A stretch of 64,000 nucleotides of DNA from Antilocapra americana (Eukaryota; Chordata; Mammalia; Artiodactyla; Antilocapridae). Position 1 is the stretch's first letter; the number at the start of each line of letters is the position of its first letter. Positions 25,110 to 35,309 of this stretch are shown one piece after another. The position numbers and the translations under genes are program-made. Under the pieces are notes generated by a model. That model made no database searches and had not been told where the DNA came from. It saw nothing but the letters and a program-made list of their open reading frames with translations. The DNA is taken from positions 1,560,027 through 1,624,026 of the forward strand of contig ML660774.1 in the NCBI GenBank assembly GCA_007570785.1, given 5' to 3'.

Positions 25110-25215
25110 GTTTTGTATATATCCATTTCCTTCCTAAATTGTGAGCTCCTTGTGGGCAGAAACATTTTTCTTTATTTTACCCCCTGTATGATCTAATCTA
25201 CTACCTTATATAAAC
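25110..25215 (+). mobile_element. L2 3' end remnant
   Basis: The block cctaaattgtgagctccttg tgggcagaaacatttttctt is the typical L2 LINE 3' terminal text. It is diverged and short. Confidence 0.7.
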
Positions 25216-25433
25216 TAGTTGCCAAATTGACATAAATTTCAGTAATCTGGAATTAAGGGATTTATCAATTTTATTTCCCCTAAACATTTCACTCGTTTAT
25301 TTCACACATACTCTTTCAGAGATGCACTCCCAGGAAAGAAAAATCCAACTCTGAGACAGGTACACAGGACTGCGTTATGTAAACACAGGGATTTCAAGCC
25401 ATATTTTTCTAACAAGACACATTTGGATTTCTG

Positions 25434-25672
25434 AGTAATTATAAACATTTGTTAAAAATATCCCTGGGTAAAGTCCTTAAAAATGCTTATAACATTAACA
25501 GCTTTCTGTGATATGCATAAATACACACATTAGTAAAATATCACAGGTTAGAGTTCTTTAAGATGCTTGAAGCATAACAGTTCACACAGCAGTATGCATA
25601 AATACGCACATTAGGCAAATATCACAGGATACAATTGCTAAAAACTGCTTATAACATTAACAGGTCTTACTG
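25434..25672. repeat. diverged ~80-bp tandem repeat, about three units
   Basis: The block tataacattaacag recurs at about 25488 and 25650, with gaagcataacag at about 25569. The blocks atatgcataaatac and agtatgcataaatac lie 80 bases apart, and aatatcacagg recurs about 80 bases apart (about 25538, 25619). An earlier unit (ttgttaaaaatatccctggg) is more diverged. The repeats lie outside any recognised transposon. Function unknown. Confidence 0.85.
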
Positions 25673-26821
25673 TGAAGTGCAAGTAATAAAAAAGATTATC
25701 TTAATCAACAAAGGTGTCCATGCATAAGACCTCAGTTTCATGGCAATAATGTTGGAATTTGCAGCTGTATGTCATCTCCAAGAATTCACGGTGCCAGGAA
25801 AAATTACACTCTTTACAGTTAACTAGATGTTATCTGACCTGAAACCAATATAAAGAAATTATTGCTATAAAAGTCTTCAGTCCTGAAATATGCTGTTTTT
25901 TTTCCCCCCTCACAGTCCATATTTATTGAAACCCTTATATAGTTTGAAGGGGCTAAATTTATTTTCCCTTGAAAGACTTCTCTTTTTCTCTGAAGTTCCT
26001 CCACTACAGAATGGGAATGCATGTGGGTATAAATACCCCGCTGTTTACATTGCCAGAGGAGGACCTACCAGTGAAACTGCTTATCCCAGGCATCGGGTGT
26101 GTATATATGTCAGGAGCATATGTATACAGGAGCTCTAGTTTGTCAGCTCTTAACTCTTTGGACATGGGACTGTAAAACTCAAGATATGCTAAAAGAAGAC
26201 TGAGATCTGGAACAGTCCTTCATGGCTCAGGAGTGAGTTGTCCAATCCCAAGGGCATCTGGAGGACAGCAGTTGAGCTTTTCTGGTCAAGGAAGCCAGCA
26301 GCTCTGAGGTGGTATCTAGCCAGGAGCCCCTCACACTTTGGTTCCTGGACTATTTAGTTGGATCTTTTAAAATATAGGCTGGTTTTCCTCATATTCTTTT
26401 TAATTCAAATGTTTCTGTGAAGTTATTATCAGTGTAGGGTAAAGTATATTCAAATGACTCCTCTCTAGGATTAGCATGCCTGGATGGGAAAATCTGGGTG
26501 TCAAGTTCCAAGACTGGAGTTGGGAGATGACTGAAAATGTTTTAAATTAGCCATTGATTAGTTGGAAATCAGATGGGCTGTTATAAGGAGGAAGGTATTG
26601 TAGTAAAGCCTTAGTAGTGGTAACAGAAAAACCCAGACAGGGGGAAAGTCAGCGTTGGGCCTCTAGGATGAGTGGATCATTTTCATATTGTGGGAACCTG
26701 GCTGTAAGAAGAGGTGAGGTTAGTAACAGTCTGGCCTTCCATCATGCTCAGGTTAATGATATTATATTCTGTTACCTCCCACAAAAGACAAGCCTGATGA
26801 TGGGGAGCTGCTAATGTTTCC
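25673..26821. other. unique sequence
   Basis: No gene or repeat recognised in 1.1 kb. Frames at 25819-26022 (-) and 25890-26138 (+) overlap each other and neither shows protein-family features. Confidence 0.5.
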
Positions 26822-26956
26822 AAATGTTTGTTTTTACCCCCAAACTCATATCTTGAAGGCTGACCCTTGAGATGGTGGTATTAGGAGGTGGAGCCTCTGG
26901 GAGGTGATGGGTTCTGCCCTCATGAATGGATCACTGCCTGCAGAAAAGTGGCTAGA
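26822..26956 (+). mobile_element. MLT1/MaLR-type LTR, left piece
   Basis: The text cccccaaactcatatcttga, atggtggtattaggaggtgg and gccctcatgaatgg is the 5' half of an MLT1-like MaLR LTR. It is interrupted at a 13-base TSD and resumes at 27323. It is a solo, non-coding relic of an old endogenous retrovirus-like element. Confidence 0.82.
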
Positions 26957-27309
26957 CATCTAGAAGGATGGTGCTGATAGGCCTACGTGCAGGGCAGCGA
27001 CAGAGACGCAGACATAGAGCACAGACTGTGGCATGGGTGGGGAAGGAGAAGGTGGGACAAACTGGGAGAGAGGGGAATCGAAACAGACGCATCACCATAT
27101 GTGGAATGGACAGCGTGGGGGGTGGGGTTGCTCTAAGACACAGGAGCTCGAACCTGGCGCTCTGTGGCAACACAGAGGGGTGGGGGCTTGGAGGGAGGTT
27201 CAGGAGGGAAGGGGGCACGTGTATACCTAGGGCTGCTGGATGCCGATGTACGGCAGCAACCAACGCAGCATTGTAAAGCAGCTATCCTCCAATTACAAAA
27301 TAAATTTGT
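26957..27309 (+). mobile_element. L1 3' UTR inserted in MLT1, with 13-bp TSD
   Basis: A forward L1 3' terminus (gggacaaactgggagagagg, gaggttcaggagggaagggg, aatacaaaataaat-type tail) is flanked by aaaagtggctaga at 26944-26956 and 27310-27322. The 102-103 aa frames on both strands here are L1 3' UTR and have no coding meaning. Confidence 0.85.
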
Positions 27310-27322
27310 AAAAGTGGCTAGA

Positions 27323-27528
27323 GAAAGCTCCTTTGTCCTTTCTCCTAGGTGAAGACACAGCGAAACGATAGTGTGTGAGCTGGGAAGTGGGTTTTCATCA
27401 GACACTGAATTTGCTGGCATCTGGCTATTAGACTTCCTGGCCCTAGAACTTTGGAGAAATACATTTGTCTCTAAATCACCTGGTTTCTGGTATTTCGTTA
27501 CGGCAGGCTGAGCAAACTCAGACAACTG
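27323..27528 (+). mobile_element. MLT1/MaLR-type LTR, right piece
   Basis: Continuation of the LTR: gtgaagacacagcgaaacga, tcatcagacactgaatttgc, ggtatttcgttacggcaggc, ending near caaactcagacaac. Order and spacing fit one LTR split by the L1 at 26957-27309. Confidence 0.82.
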
Positions 27529-27892
27529 CTTACCATCAGGGGTTTCTGACGGCTTCCCGGTGACTACAGAAGAACTCAGAACTCAACATCATCAACCAAG
27601 TCCTGCGCAATTTGTCCCTGGACTTTCTTAGAGCATCTCTTTCCAATGTCTGCCTTCTATCCTGCTTCCAGCCACTCAGAACTTCGCACATTTCTAGACT
27701 GATGTATTTTTCAAATCTTTCTTCTGTATGTTTACTTTCTCTTCCAGCAACATCCTTACCTTGATTATTTAAACTCCTGCTTGGCCTTAAAGACATGTGA
27801 CTTTATTCCTTCAGTCTTCTCAGATCCCCAGATAGTTAAAGCACAATGTGGAATGTTAAAGTGGTATTTTTATGTCTCTGGTACTCATTAGA
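27529..27892. other. unclear, possibly an ancient LINE remnant
   Basis: The stretch catcatcaaccaagtcctgc ... tctatcctgcttccagccac resembles the coding-derived part of an old mammalian LINE (L2-like), but the match by eye is weak. The 86-aa minus frame at 27536-27796 has no recognised domain. Confidence 0.3.
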
Positions 27893-28104
27893 GGCTTCCC
27901 TGATGGCTCAGTTGGTAAAGAATATGTCTGTAATGCAAGAGACCTGTGTTTGATCTCCGGGTCAGGAAGATCCTCTGGAGAAGGAAATGGCAACCCACTC
28001 CAGTATTCTTGCCTAGAAAATCCCTTGGGCAGAGGAACCTGGCAGGCCACAGTCTATAGGGTCACAAAGAGTCAGGCATGGCTTAATGACTAAACCACCA
28101 CCAC
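27893..28104 (+). mobile_element. Bov-tA-type SINE
   Basis: Forward SINE: ggcttccctgatggctcagt, gtaatgcaagagacctgtg, ggtcaggaagatcctctgga, gggtcacaaagagtcaggca. Confidence 0.94.
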
Positions 28105-28666
28105 AGGGATAATTAGACTTTGAGATCCTTGAGGAAGGTGACCGGTTCTTATAGAAGGCCAGATGTGACTGCTGAACAAATTGATTAATTAACTATTATG
28201 CATATCATCATTCTGGAGAAATAAGCCCATTACCTGTTGAAGAACATCTTTCCTCTCTGTAATAGTTGTACCAGATTTAGTGGAATTTAATGGAGCAATT
28301 TCCTTTGTTTACTTTTTCTTCTGTGAGTCTGGATTATAACTTTTCATGTGGATACACTTCAAAAATAAATGCTGATAAATATAAGTGGAACGGAATGACA
28401 CCTGAAAAATGTGGAATGATTGATATAAGAATATCTTCTTGTGGACTTTCTGACAAAGATCACCTTTTATTTGGAGAATGACTATGTTCCCTTCTATTTC
28501 TAAATGTTTTTTATCTTAGCATGTAGTTTTGCCTTGTCACATAATTATCCATTATGACTCTTAAATAATGCCATGTGGAATTATAACAATGATTAGATTT
28601 GATTAGAAATTTGTAAACTGTAAGAGTTAATGACTTTAAAAGACTTACTTAAAATATGGAATTTAG

Positions 28667-28707
<41 letters not shown>

Positions 28708-29479
28708 GAGTCATTAGCAATGGAATCACTGTTTGGCTGCCTGCTAAAGAGCCCTTATTATCACTAATAATTTCATTATTTGTTTGTGTAACCATATTCC
28801 CCATGTTACTTTGTTAAAGGCTATTTTTATTCTGTAGGAAAGAGGATTAGTCTTGTTACTTGATTGGAGCATGTTTAAGAGGGTCAGAAAGTCTGTACTG
28901 TGTGACTAATGTAGCTAATTTTTTTCTGTGGTCTCAAAGCTCCTACTTTGTGACAAATAATTATATGGATAATGTTGTCCCCCCAAAGTTATATTTTTCT
29001 TATTAATATGCCCAAAGTACCAAACTCTGCTTCAATACAGGCATAACTAGCTTCATTATTCCCTATGTGGGAAAGGGAGGTGCTAACAGAATTCATGATT
29101 TCTCCAGAGCCTCTGTGAACATGCAACAAGCACAGACATGTTCGACAGGGTCAGTTGCTCACAGAGGCTAAGAGTACTGGAGCCTGGGGGCACGTGTGAG
29201 ACAGAGGACGAGAGAGGGGAATCTATTCCCAGGATTCTATCACCAAAGATTCTATTCTAACATCAAGTTACCTGACAAATACCTAGATGGTTCCTAGAAC
29301 CTGAGTTCATGCATTTGGGGTTATACTGCATACATGATGAATAGACCAGTAATATTTGCCATCAAACATCTTTTCAGCTGGATAGAAAGCTGAAGAACTT
29401 TGATGTGCTATCTGTGATAGGCTGAAGCCACCGATGCACAAGCGTGGACCCTGAGGCCCTCTCTGTTCCCTGTTGCTAT
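28105..29479. other. unique sequence with a (TG) microsatellite
   Basis: No gene or transposon recognised apart from the (TG)17 at 28671-28704. Confidence 0.5.
28671..28704. repeat. (TG)17 microsatellite
   Basis: Thirty-four bases of uninterrupted TG; likely length-polymorphic. Confidence 0.95.
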
Positions 29480-29809
29480 TGTTCAGTCGCTCAGTCATGT
29501 CCGACTCTTTGTGACCCCATGGACTGCAGCGTGCCAGGCCTCCCTGTCCTTCGGCATCTCCTGGAGCTTGCTGAAGCTCATGTCCGTTGAGTCAGGGACG
29601 CCATCCAACCATCTCATCCTCTGTCGTCCCCTTCTCCTCCTGCCCTCAATCTTTCCCAGCATCAGGGTCTTTTCTAGTGAGTCAGCTCTTCACATCAGGT
29701 GGCCAAAGTATTGGAGTTTCAGCTTCATTGTCATTCCTTCTAATGAATATTCAGGATTGATTTCCTTTTGGATTAACTGGTTTGGTCTCCTTGCTGTCCA
29801 AAGGACTCC
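29480..29809 (-). mobile_element. BovB LINE 3' fragment
   Basis: Antisense BovB starting gttcagtcgctcagtcatgt and ending near ttgctgtccaaaggactcc. It covers only the last third of the coding region and the 3' UTR. The 133-aa + frame is the antisense of BovB. Confidence 0.92.
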
Positions 29810-30520
29810 ACTTTATGTGAGGGACTTGAGTGTCAGGGGTTTGGGCCTGCGTGGGGATCCTAAGACACAGTCCCTGCACGTGCTGAGGGATGACTGTGTT
29901 ATGACTTCATAGAGAATGATCTGGGGATCTTTTGATATATATATATATATAGTACTATCTTACCTTATATTATGCAGCCCGGTATTCATTCTTTTAAGGA
30001 TCTCTTCCAGGCTAGGAGACAGTCATGATTCTTGGTAAAATGCATTCCTCACACTTGAAAATTTAAGTTCAGAGCATCTTGGTCTCAATATTTTGGTCTT
30101 TATTTCATTTCCTTTAGCTCCACAGCCAATGAGATCTCTGTGCTGGCCCTCTAGATCTCAGTGCTGTCCCTCTAAGTTCTCTAGCTTGATGTCAGGTCCA
30201 GCGCTTCTGAAACTCGGATCGGTTTTCCTTCCAACTACACTTTGATTTCCACTTCTTTGATGTTCCCTGCTCTCTGAGATCTTTTTCTTGTATGAAGTCT
30301 TAGGACCATTCTTGTCATTCTGGGTTATTTTGAAGGGGTCGGCTCCAGATAATCATTCTTAGCAAAAACATTGAATGGATTTTCTAATCTCCTTAAAAAA
30401 GGACACATTATGTTATGACATAAAAATCACATTCTTGCCCCAGTCTATTTTCTGAATATTCTTGCTTTTCAGAAACATCAAATAATTGAACCATTTTTAG
30501 GCATGCTTCCACATTTAATG
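29810..30520. other. unique sequence
   Basis: No gene recognised; a short (AT) run lies at 29935-29951. Confidence 0.5.
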
Positions 30521-30683
30521 CAGTCAATTCTCATTATCTGTGGTGATGTTCTGCAAAGTTGCCATGAACCTTAATTAGTTGACTATTGAACCTTTGCTCC
30601 TAGAGAACATACAGGGTTGGTTCCTGTTAAGCCTCCGGTCAGAACATTTTTAACACATATTTTAAAATGTAGGTTTCTAACAG
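30521..30683. mobile_element. old TIR DNA transposon, segment 1
   Basis: The element begins cagtcaattctcattatctg and continues gctcctagagaacatacagg, ttcctgttaagcctccggtc, a widespread placental DNA-transposon-type repeat whose name I am not sure of. The terminal 15 bases (30523-30537) are the exact reverse complement of 34806-34820. Later insertions split it into four segments. Confidence 0.75.
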
Positions 30684-30713
30684 AACCTACATTTTAAAAT
30701 ATGTGTTAAAAAT
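30646..30713. repeat. perfect 30-bp inverted repeat, 8-nt loop
   Basis: Left arm 30646-30675 and right arm 30684-30713 are exact reverse complements around an 8-base loop (tctaacag). The left arm and loop belong to the host transposon. The right arm is directly joined to the L1 3' UTR that starts at 30714. Confidence 0.97.
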
Positions 30714-30932
30714 ATCAGTCGCCAGCCCAGGTTTGATGCTTGAATCAGGGTGCTCAGGGCTGGTGCACCGGGATGACCCAGAGAGAGGGAATTGGGAGGG
30801 AGGTGGGAGGGGGGTTCTGGAAGGGGAACACATGTATACCCATGGCAGATTCATGTCAATGTATGGCAAAACCAACACGATAATGTAAAATAAAATAAAT
30901 ACCTTAAAAAATAATGTAAAATAAAAAAAATA
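30714..30932 (+). mobile_element. 5'-truncated L1 3' end
   Basis: Forward bovine-type L1 3' UTR: agggtgctcagggctggtgc, gaattgggagggaggtggga, ggaacacatgtatacccatg, atgtatggcaaaaccaacac, then an A-rich tail. The tail region is tandemly duplicated (30880-30910 and 30911-30941). Confidence 0.85.
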
Positions 30933-30948
30933 CCTTATTTCATGCATA
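30933..30948. mobile_element. old TIR DNA transposon, segment 2
   Basis: A short piece (ccttatttcatgcata) sits between the L1 end and the SINE pair. Its right part is the left TSD copy of the SINE pair. Confidence 0.6.
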
Positions 30949-31381
30949 GTGTGTGTTTGTGTGTGTGTGTGTATGAGCTCAGTCATGTATGGCTCCTTGC
31001 AACCTCATGGACTGACTATAACCTTCCAGGCTCCTCTGTCTGTAGGATTTTTCAGGCTAGAATACTGGAGTGAGTTGCCATTTCCTACCCCATGGGATCT
31101 TCCAGACCCAGGAATCAAATCCGAGTCTCTTTCATCTCCTGCATTGGCAGGTGGATTCTTTACCACCGGCGCCACGAGCGTGCATGCTTAGTCATTCAGT
31201 TGTGTCTCACTCTTTGTGAACCTGTGGACTGTAGCCTTCCAGACTCCTCTGTCCATGGAATGCTCCAGGCAGAAATACTGGAGTGGGTAGCCATTCCTAT
31301 CTCCAGAGGATCTTCCTAACCCACGGAAGGAATCCAAATCTCCTGTGTCTCCTTCATTGCTAGGGGATTCTTCAGAAGCTC
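30949..31381 (-). mobile_element. pair of Bov-tA/Bov-A SINE units with TG-rich tail
   Basis: A TG run (30949-30973) is followed by two antisense SINE units, about 30975-31175 (catgtatggctccttgcaac ... ttaccaccggcgccacgag) and 31180-31380 (cattcagttgtgtctcactc). The flanks tatttcatgcata (30936-30948) and tatttcatgtata (31382-31394) are a 13-base TSD with one mismatch, so both units lie in one insertion or one hit the other. Confidence 0.88.
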
Positions 31382-31431
31382 TATTTCATGTATATTATTG
31401 GTTCATTAACATAACATTTACAAACAACATT
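31382..31431. mobile_element. old TIR DNA transposon, segment 3
   Basis: The text attggttcattaacataaca continues the host transposon between the SINE pair and the L1. Its last 16 bases are the left TSD of the L1 insertion. Confidence 0.65.
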
Positions 31432-31874
31432 GTTTTTATAATTGATTATTTATTGATTAATTTACTTTAATTGAAACTCAGTGAAATATTAACCATATAC
31501 TTAGTTTGTCTCTAATTGTAAAATAAACATCCTCTCTCCCTTCCCAACCAACCCTTGTTAAAGAGCTTTTAGAACTCATCCAGCAAGGATGAGGGGCTTT
31601 TTTGTGTTTGTTGTTGGTGTTTTTAGTAATTAGACTGAGTGTGCTTGAAGGGAGGTAAAGCTGACTGTCGTTTTGAAGCAGGTTGGCTGCCCCATGACCT
31701 TTTCTCCCAGATGGCATCTTGTCCCCTTGAGAAAGCTGGCTGAGACTGTGGTATTCTAGGTTAATGGCTCCTAAACATGGAAGATTTGCCTTAGCAGCTC
31801 CCTTCCACTATGATCTATTCTTTGCAATACATTTTCTTACATCTGTCTGAATCTAAACTCAATTTGTGCTCTTT
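31432..31874 (-). mobile_element. non-L1 sequence inside the L1 insertion (candidate 3' transduction)
   Basis: These 443 bases lie between the L1 3' end and the left TSD copy, so they entered with the L1 or hit its tail. They match no repeat I know. Read on the minus strand they end with an AATAAA signal (complement of tttattg at about 31447-31453) followed by a short A-rich stretch next to the TSD. The 79-aa minus frame at 31478-31717 has no recognised domain. Confidence 0.6.
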
Positions 31875-34423
31875 TTTAAAAAAATTACTTATTTTAATTG
31901 GAGGCTAATTCCTTTTCAATATTGTAGTGGCTTTTGCCATACATTCACGTAAGTCAGCTATGGATGTACATGTGTCCCCATCCTGAACCCCACTCCCACC
32001 TCCCTTCCCATCCCATCCCTCAGGGTCATCCCAGTGCACCAGCCCTGAGCGCCCTGTCTCATGCGTCAAACCTGGACTGGCGAGCTATTTCACATATGAT
32101 AATATACATGTTTCAATGCTATTCCCTCAAATCATCCCACACTTGCCTTCTCCCACAAAGTCAAAAAGTCTGTTCTTTACATCAGTGTTTCTTTTGCTGT
32201 CTCGTATATAGGGTCATCATTACCATCTTTTTAAATTCCATATATATGCATTAATATGCTGTACTGGTGTTTTTCTTTCTGACTTACTGCACTCTGTATA
32301 ATAGGCTCCAGTTTCATCTACCTCATTAGAACTAATTCAAATGCATTATTTTTAATAGCTGAGTAATATTCCATTGTGTATATGTACCACAGCTTTCTTA
32401 TGCATTTGTCTGCCGGTGGACATCCAGGTTGCTTCTATGTCCTGGCTATTGTAAACAATGCAGCAATGAACACTGGGGTACATATATCTCTTTCAATTCT
32501 GGTTTCCTCTGTGTGTTTGCCCAGCAGTGGGATTGCCGGGTCATATGGCAGTTCTGTTTCCAGTTTTTTAAGGAATCTCCACACTGTTCTCCATAGTGGC
32601 TGTACTAGTTTGCATTCCCACCAACAGTGTAAGAGGGTTCCCTTTTCTCCACATCCTCTCCAGCATTTATTGCTTGTAGACTTTTGGATGGCAGCCATTC
32701 AGACTGGTGTAAAGTGGTACCTCATTGTGCTTTTGATTTGCATTTCTCTGATAATGAGTGATGTTGAGCATCTTTTCATGTGTTTGTTAGCCATCTGTAT
32801 GTCTTCTTTGGAGAAATGTGTGTTTAGTTCTTTGGCCCACTTTTTGATTGTGTTGTTTATTTTTCTTGCATTGAGTTGCAGGAGCTGCTTGTATATTTTT
32901 GAGATTAATTGTTTGTCTGTTGCTTCATTGGCTATTATTTTCTCCCATTCTGAAGGCTGTCTTTTCACCTTGCTTACAGTTTCCTTCGTTGTGCAAAAGC
33001 TTTTAATTTTAATTAGGTCCCATTTGTTTATTCGTGCTTTTATTTCCGATATTCTGGGAGGTGGGTCATAGAGGATCCTGCTGTGATTTATGTCAGAGTG
33101 TTTTGCCTATGTTTACCTCTAGGAGTTTTATATAAGTTTCTGGTCTTATATTTAGATCTTTAATCCATTTTCAGTTTATTTTTGTGTATGGTGTTAGAGA
33201 AAGTGTTCTAGTTTCATTCTTTTACAAGTGGTTGACCAGTTTTCCCAGCATCACTTGTTAAAGAGGTTGTCTTTTCTTCTATTCTTGCCTCCTTTGTCAA
33301 AGATAAGGTGTCCATAGGTGCGTGGATTTATCTCTTGGCTTTCTATTTTGTTCCATTGATCTATATTTCTATCTTTGTGTCAGTACCATACTGTCTTGAT
33401 GACTGTAGCTTTGTAGTATAGTCTAAAGTCAGGCAGGTTGATCCCTCCAGTTCCATTCTTCTTTCTCAAGATTTCTTTGGCTGTTTGAGGTTTTTTGTAT
33501 TTCCATACAAATTGTGAAATTATTTGTTCTAGTTCTCTGAAAAATACTGTTGGTAGCTTAATAGGGTTTGTATTGAATCTATAGGTTGCTTTGGGTAGTG
33601 TACTCATTTTCACTATACTGATTCTCCCGATCCATGAATATGGTATATTTCTCCATCTATTTGTGTTATCTTTGATTTCTTTCATCAGTGTTTTATAGTT
33701 TTCTATATTTAGGTCTTTTGATCCTATAGGTAGTTTTATTCCTAAGTATTTAATTCTTTTCATTGCAACAGTGAATGAAACTGTTTCCTTAATTTCTCTT
33801 TCTGTTTTCTCATTGTTAGTGTTTAGGAATGCAAGGGGTTTCTGTGTGTTAATTTTATATCCTACAATTTTACTATATTCACTGATTAGCTCTAGTGATT
33901 TTCTGATGGAGTCTTTCAGGTTTTCTATGTAGAGGATCATGTCATCTGCAAATAGTGAGTTTTACTTCTTCTTTTCAATCTGGATTCCTTATATTTCTTT
34001 TTCTTCTCTGATTGCTATGGCCAAAACTTCCAAGACTATGATGAATAGTAGTGGTGAGAGTGGGCACCCTTGTCTTGTTCCTGACTTTAGGAGAAATGCT
34101 TTCAATTTTTCACCATTGAGGATAATGTTTGCTGTGGGTTTACCATATATGGCTTTTATTATGTTGAGGTATGTTCCTTCTATGCCTGATTTCTGGAGGG
34201 TTTTTTTTTTTTTTTTGTTATCATAAATGGGTGTTGAATTTTGACAAAGACTTTCTCTGCATCTATTGAGATAATCATATAGGTTTTATCTTTGAATTTG
34301 TTAATCTGGTGTATTACATTGATTGATTTGTTAATACTAAAGAATCTTTTCCTCCCTGGGGTAAAGCCCACTTGGTCATGATGTATGATATTTTTAAATA
34401 TATTGTTGGTTTCTGTTGCTAGA
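31875..34423 (-). mobile_element. 5'-truncated L1 with 16-bp TSD
   Basis: Antisense L1 from its 3' end (ttttaattggaggctaattc at about 31890) through the 3' UTR and the C-terminal two thirds of ORF2, truncated at about 34423. The TSD atttacaaacaacatt is perfect at 31416-31431 and 34424-34439. It is one of the least decayed L1 copies here: long frames persist. A poly-T run at 34201-34216 interrupts the coding sense. Confidence 0.93.
32435..34371 (-). pseudogene. L1 ORF2 C-terminal pseudogene
   Basis: ORF2 in an intact L1 is an endonuclease plus reverse transcriptase that copies L1 RNA into the nicked genome. Here only the later reverse-transcriptase part and C-terminus remain. Piece 34180-34371 shows [11 protein letters not shown], a variant of the family's SIDAEKAF block. 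The catalytic FADD lies at 33941-33952, just before the frame 33380-33940, which carries [19 protein letters not shown] and [14 protein letters not shown]. Frame 32699-32968 continues ([19 protein letters not shown]), and 32435-32698 holds the C-terminal Cys/His-type segment ([19 protein letters not shown]). Frame changes between pieces, 5' truncation and the homopolymer make it non-functional. Confidence 0.92.
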
Positions 34424-34439
34424 ATTTACAAACAACATT

Positions 34440-34822
34440 TTAATTCAGCCTGAAAAAGACTTATCTAACAGAGTAATTTTTCTGGAAGTGCATCACAGCC
34501 TTCTTGTGAGAAAATTTAGATGGTGCTTCAGCCCTCTGTTTGGAGGCCATCCTACATTGTGGAACTACTAACAAAATTTGTATATATGAGCAACATGTGA
34601 CATTAAGAAATGTCCCTGAAAAAAGGAGATTGTCTGTAGTATGAAAGCTGAAAGAAGATAGAACATTGCCTGGTTTGATCTGAGCTGGGAATGTGTGTCC
34701 ATCAGTTCCAATTTGTCACCTTTATAAATGACTGTGAAGGCTAGTATTAACTTGGGGAGTAGAAATTTCTACAGGTTAGCAAATTTGCAAATACTGCATA
34801 CACAAATAATGAGAATTGACCA
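34440..34822. mobile_element. old TIR DNA transposon, segment 4
   Basis: The host transposon resumes at 34440 (taattcagcctgaaaaagac, cacagccttcttgtgag) and ends with gcaaatactgcatacacaaa and the right terminal inverted repeat ataatgagaattgac at 34806-34820. Without the insertions it is about 0.6 kb. It has no visible coding capacity. Confidence 0.75.
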
Positions 34823-35032
34823 GACTTCATATGGAAATGAAAAATTGTAAAAACACAAAAAATTACATTTCTTTAGAAGTCAAGGAATTTGTACATGTGG
34901 CAGTATTAAAACACATACACTCACCTCAAGGGTCAAGATCATGGCCAACAGATAACTGAATTATTGTACACCAGGTTCTGTGCCAAGTCCTTCTGTATGT
35001 TAATTCACTGAAACCTAAACTCAGTCAGTGAG

Positions 35033-35309
35033 TGCTGCTGCTGCTGCTAACTTGCTTCAGTCGTGTCAACTCTGTGAGACCCCATGGACTGTAGCCCACC
35101 AGGCTCCTCCATCCCTGGGATTCTCTAGGCAAGAATACTGGAGTGTGTTGCCATTTCCTTCTCCAGTGCATGAAAGAGAAAAGTGAAAGTGAAGTCGCTC
35201 AGTTGTGTCTGACTCCTAGTGATCCCATGGACTGCAGCCTACAAAGCTCCTCTGTCCATGGAATTTTCCAGGCAAGAGTACTGGAATGGGGTGCCATTGC
35301 TTTCTCCAA
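35033..35309 (-). mobile_element. Bov-A2-type dimeric SINE
   Basis: Typical Bov-A2 order: gctgctgctgctaacttgct, gagaccccatggactgtagc, tgcatgaaagagaaaagtga, gtcgctcagttgtgtctgac, gtactggaatggggtgccat. No tRNA head is present. Orientation follows the antisense convention used for the other SINEs. Confidence 0.92.

Noticed and set aside
25434..25672. CRISPR-like array
   Set aside because: Units are about 80 bp and diverged along their whole length with no constant repeat and unique spacer pattern; the genome is mammalian.
26952..27276. Overlapping 102-103 aa frames on both strands in a GC-rich stretch
   Set aside because: The stretch is an L1 3' UTR with TSD, inserted in an LTR; not a gene.
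32376..33071. 231-aa + frame, longest in the window
   Set aside because: It is antisense to the L1 ORF2; the minus-strand frames in the same place have the true L1 protein signature.
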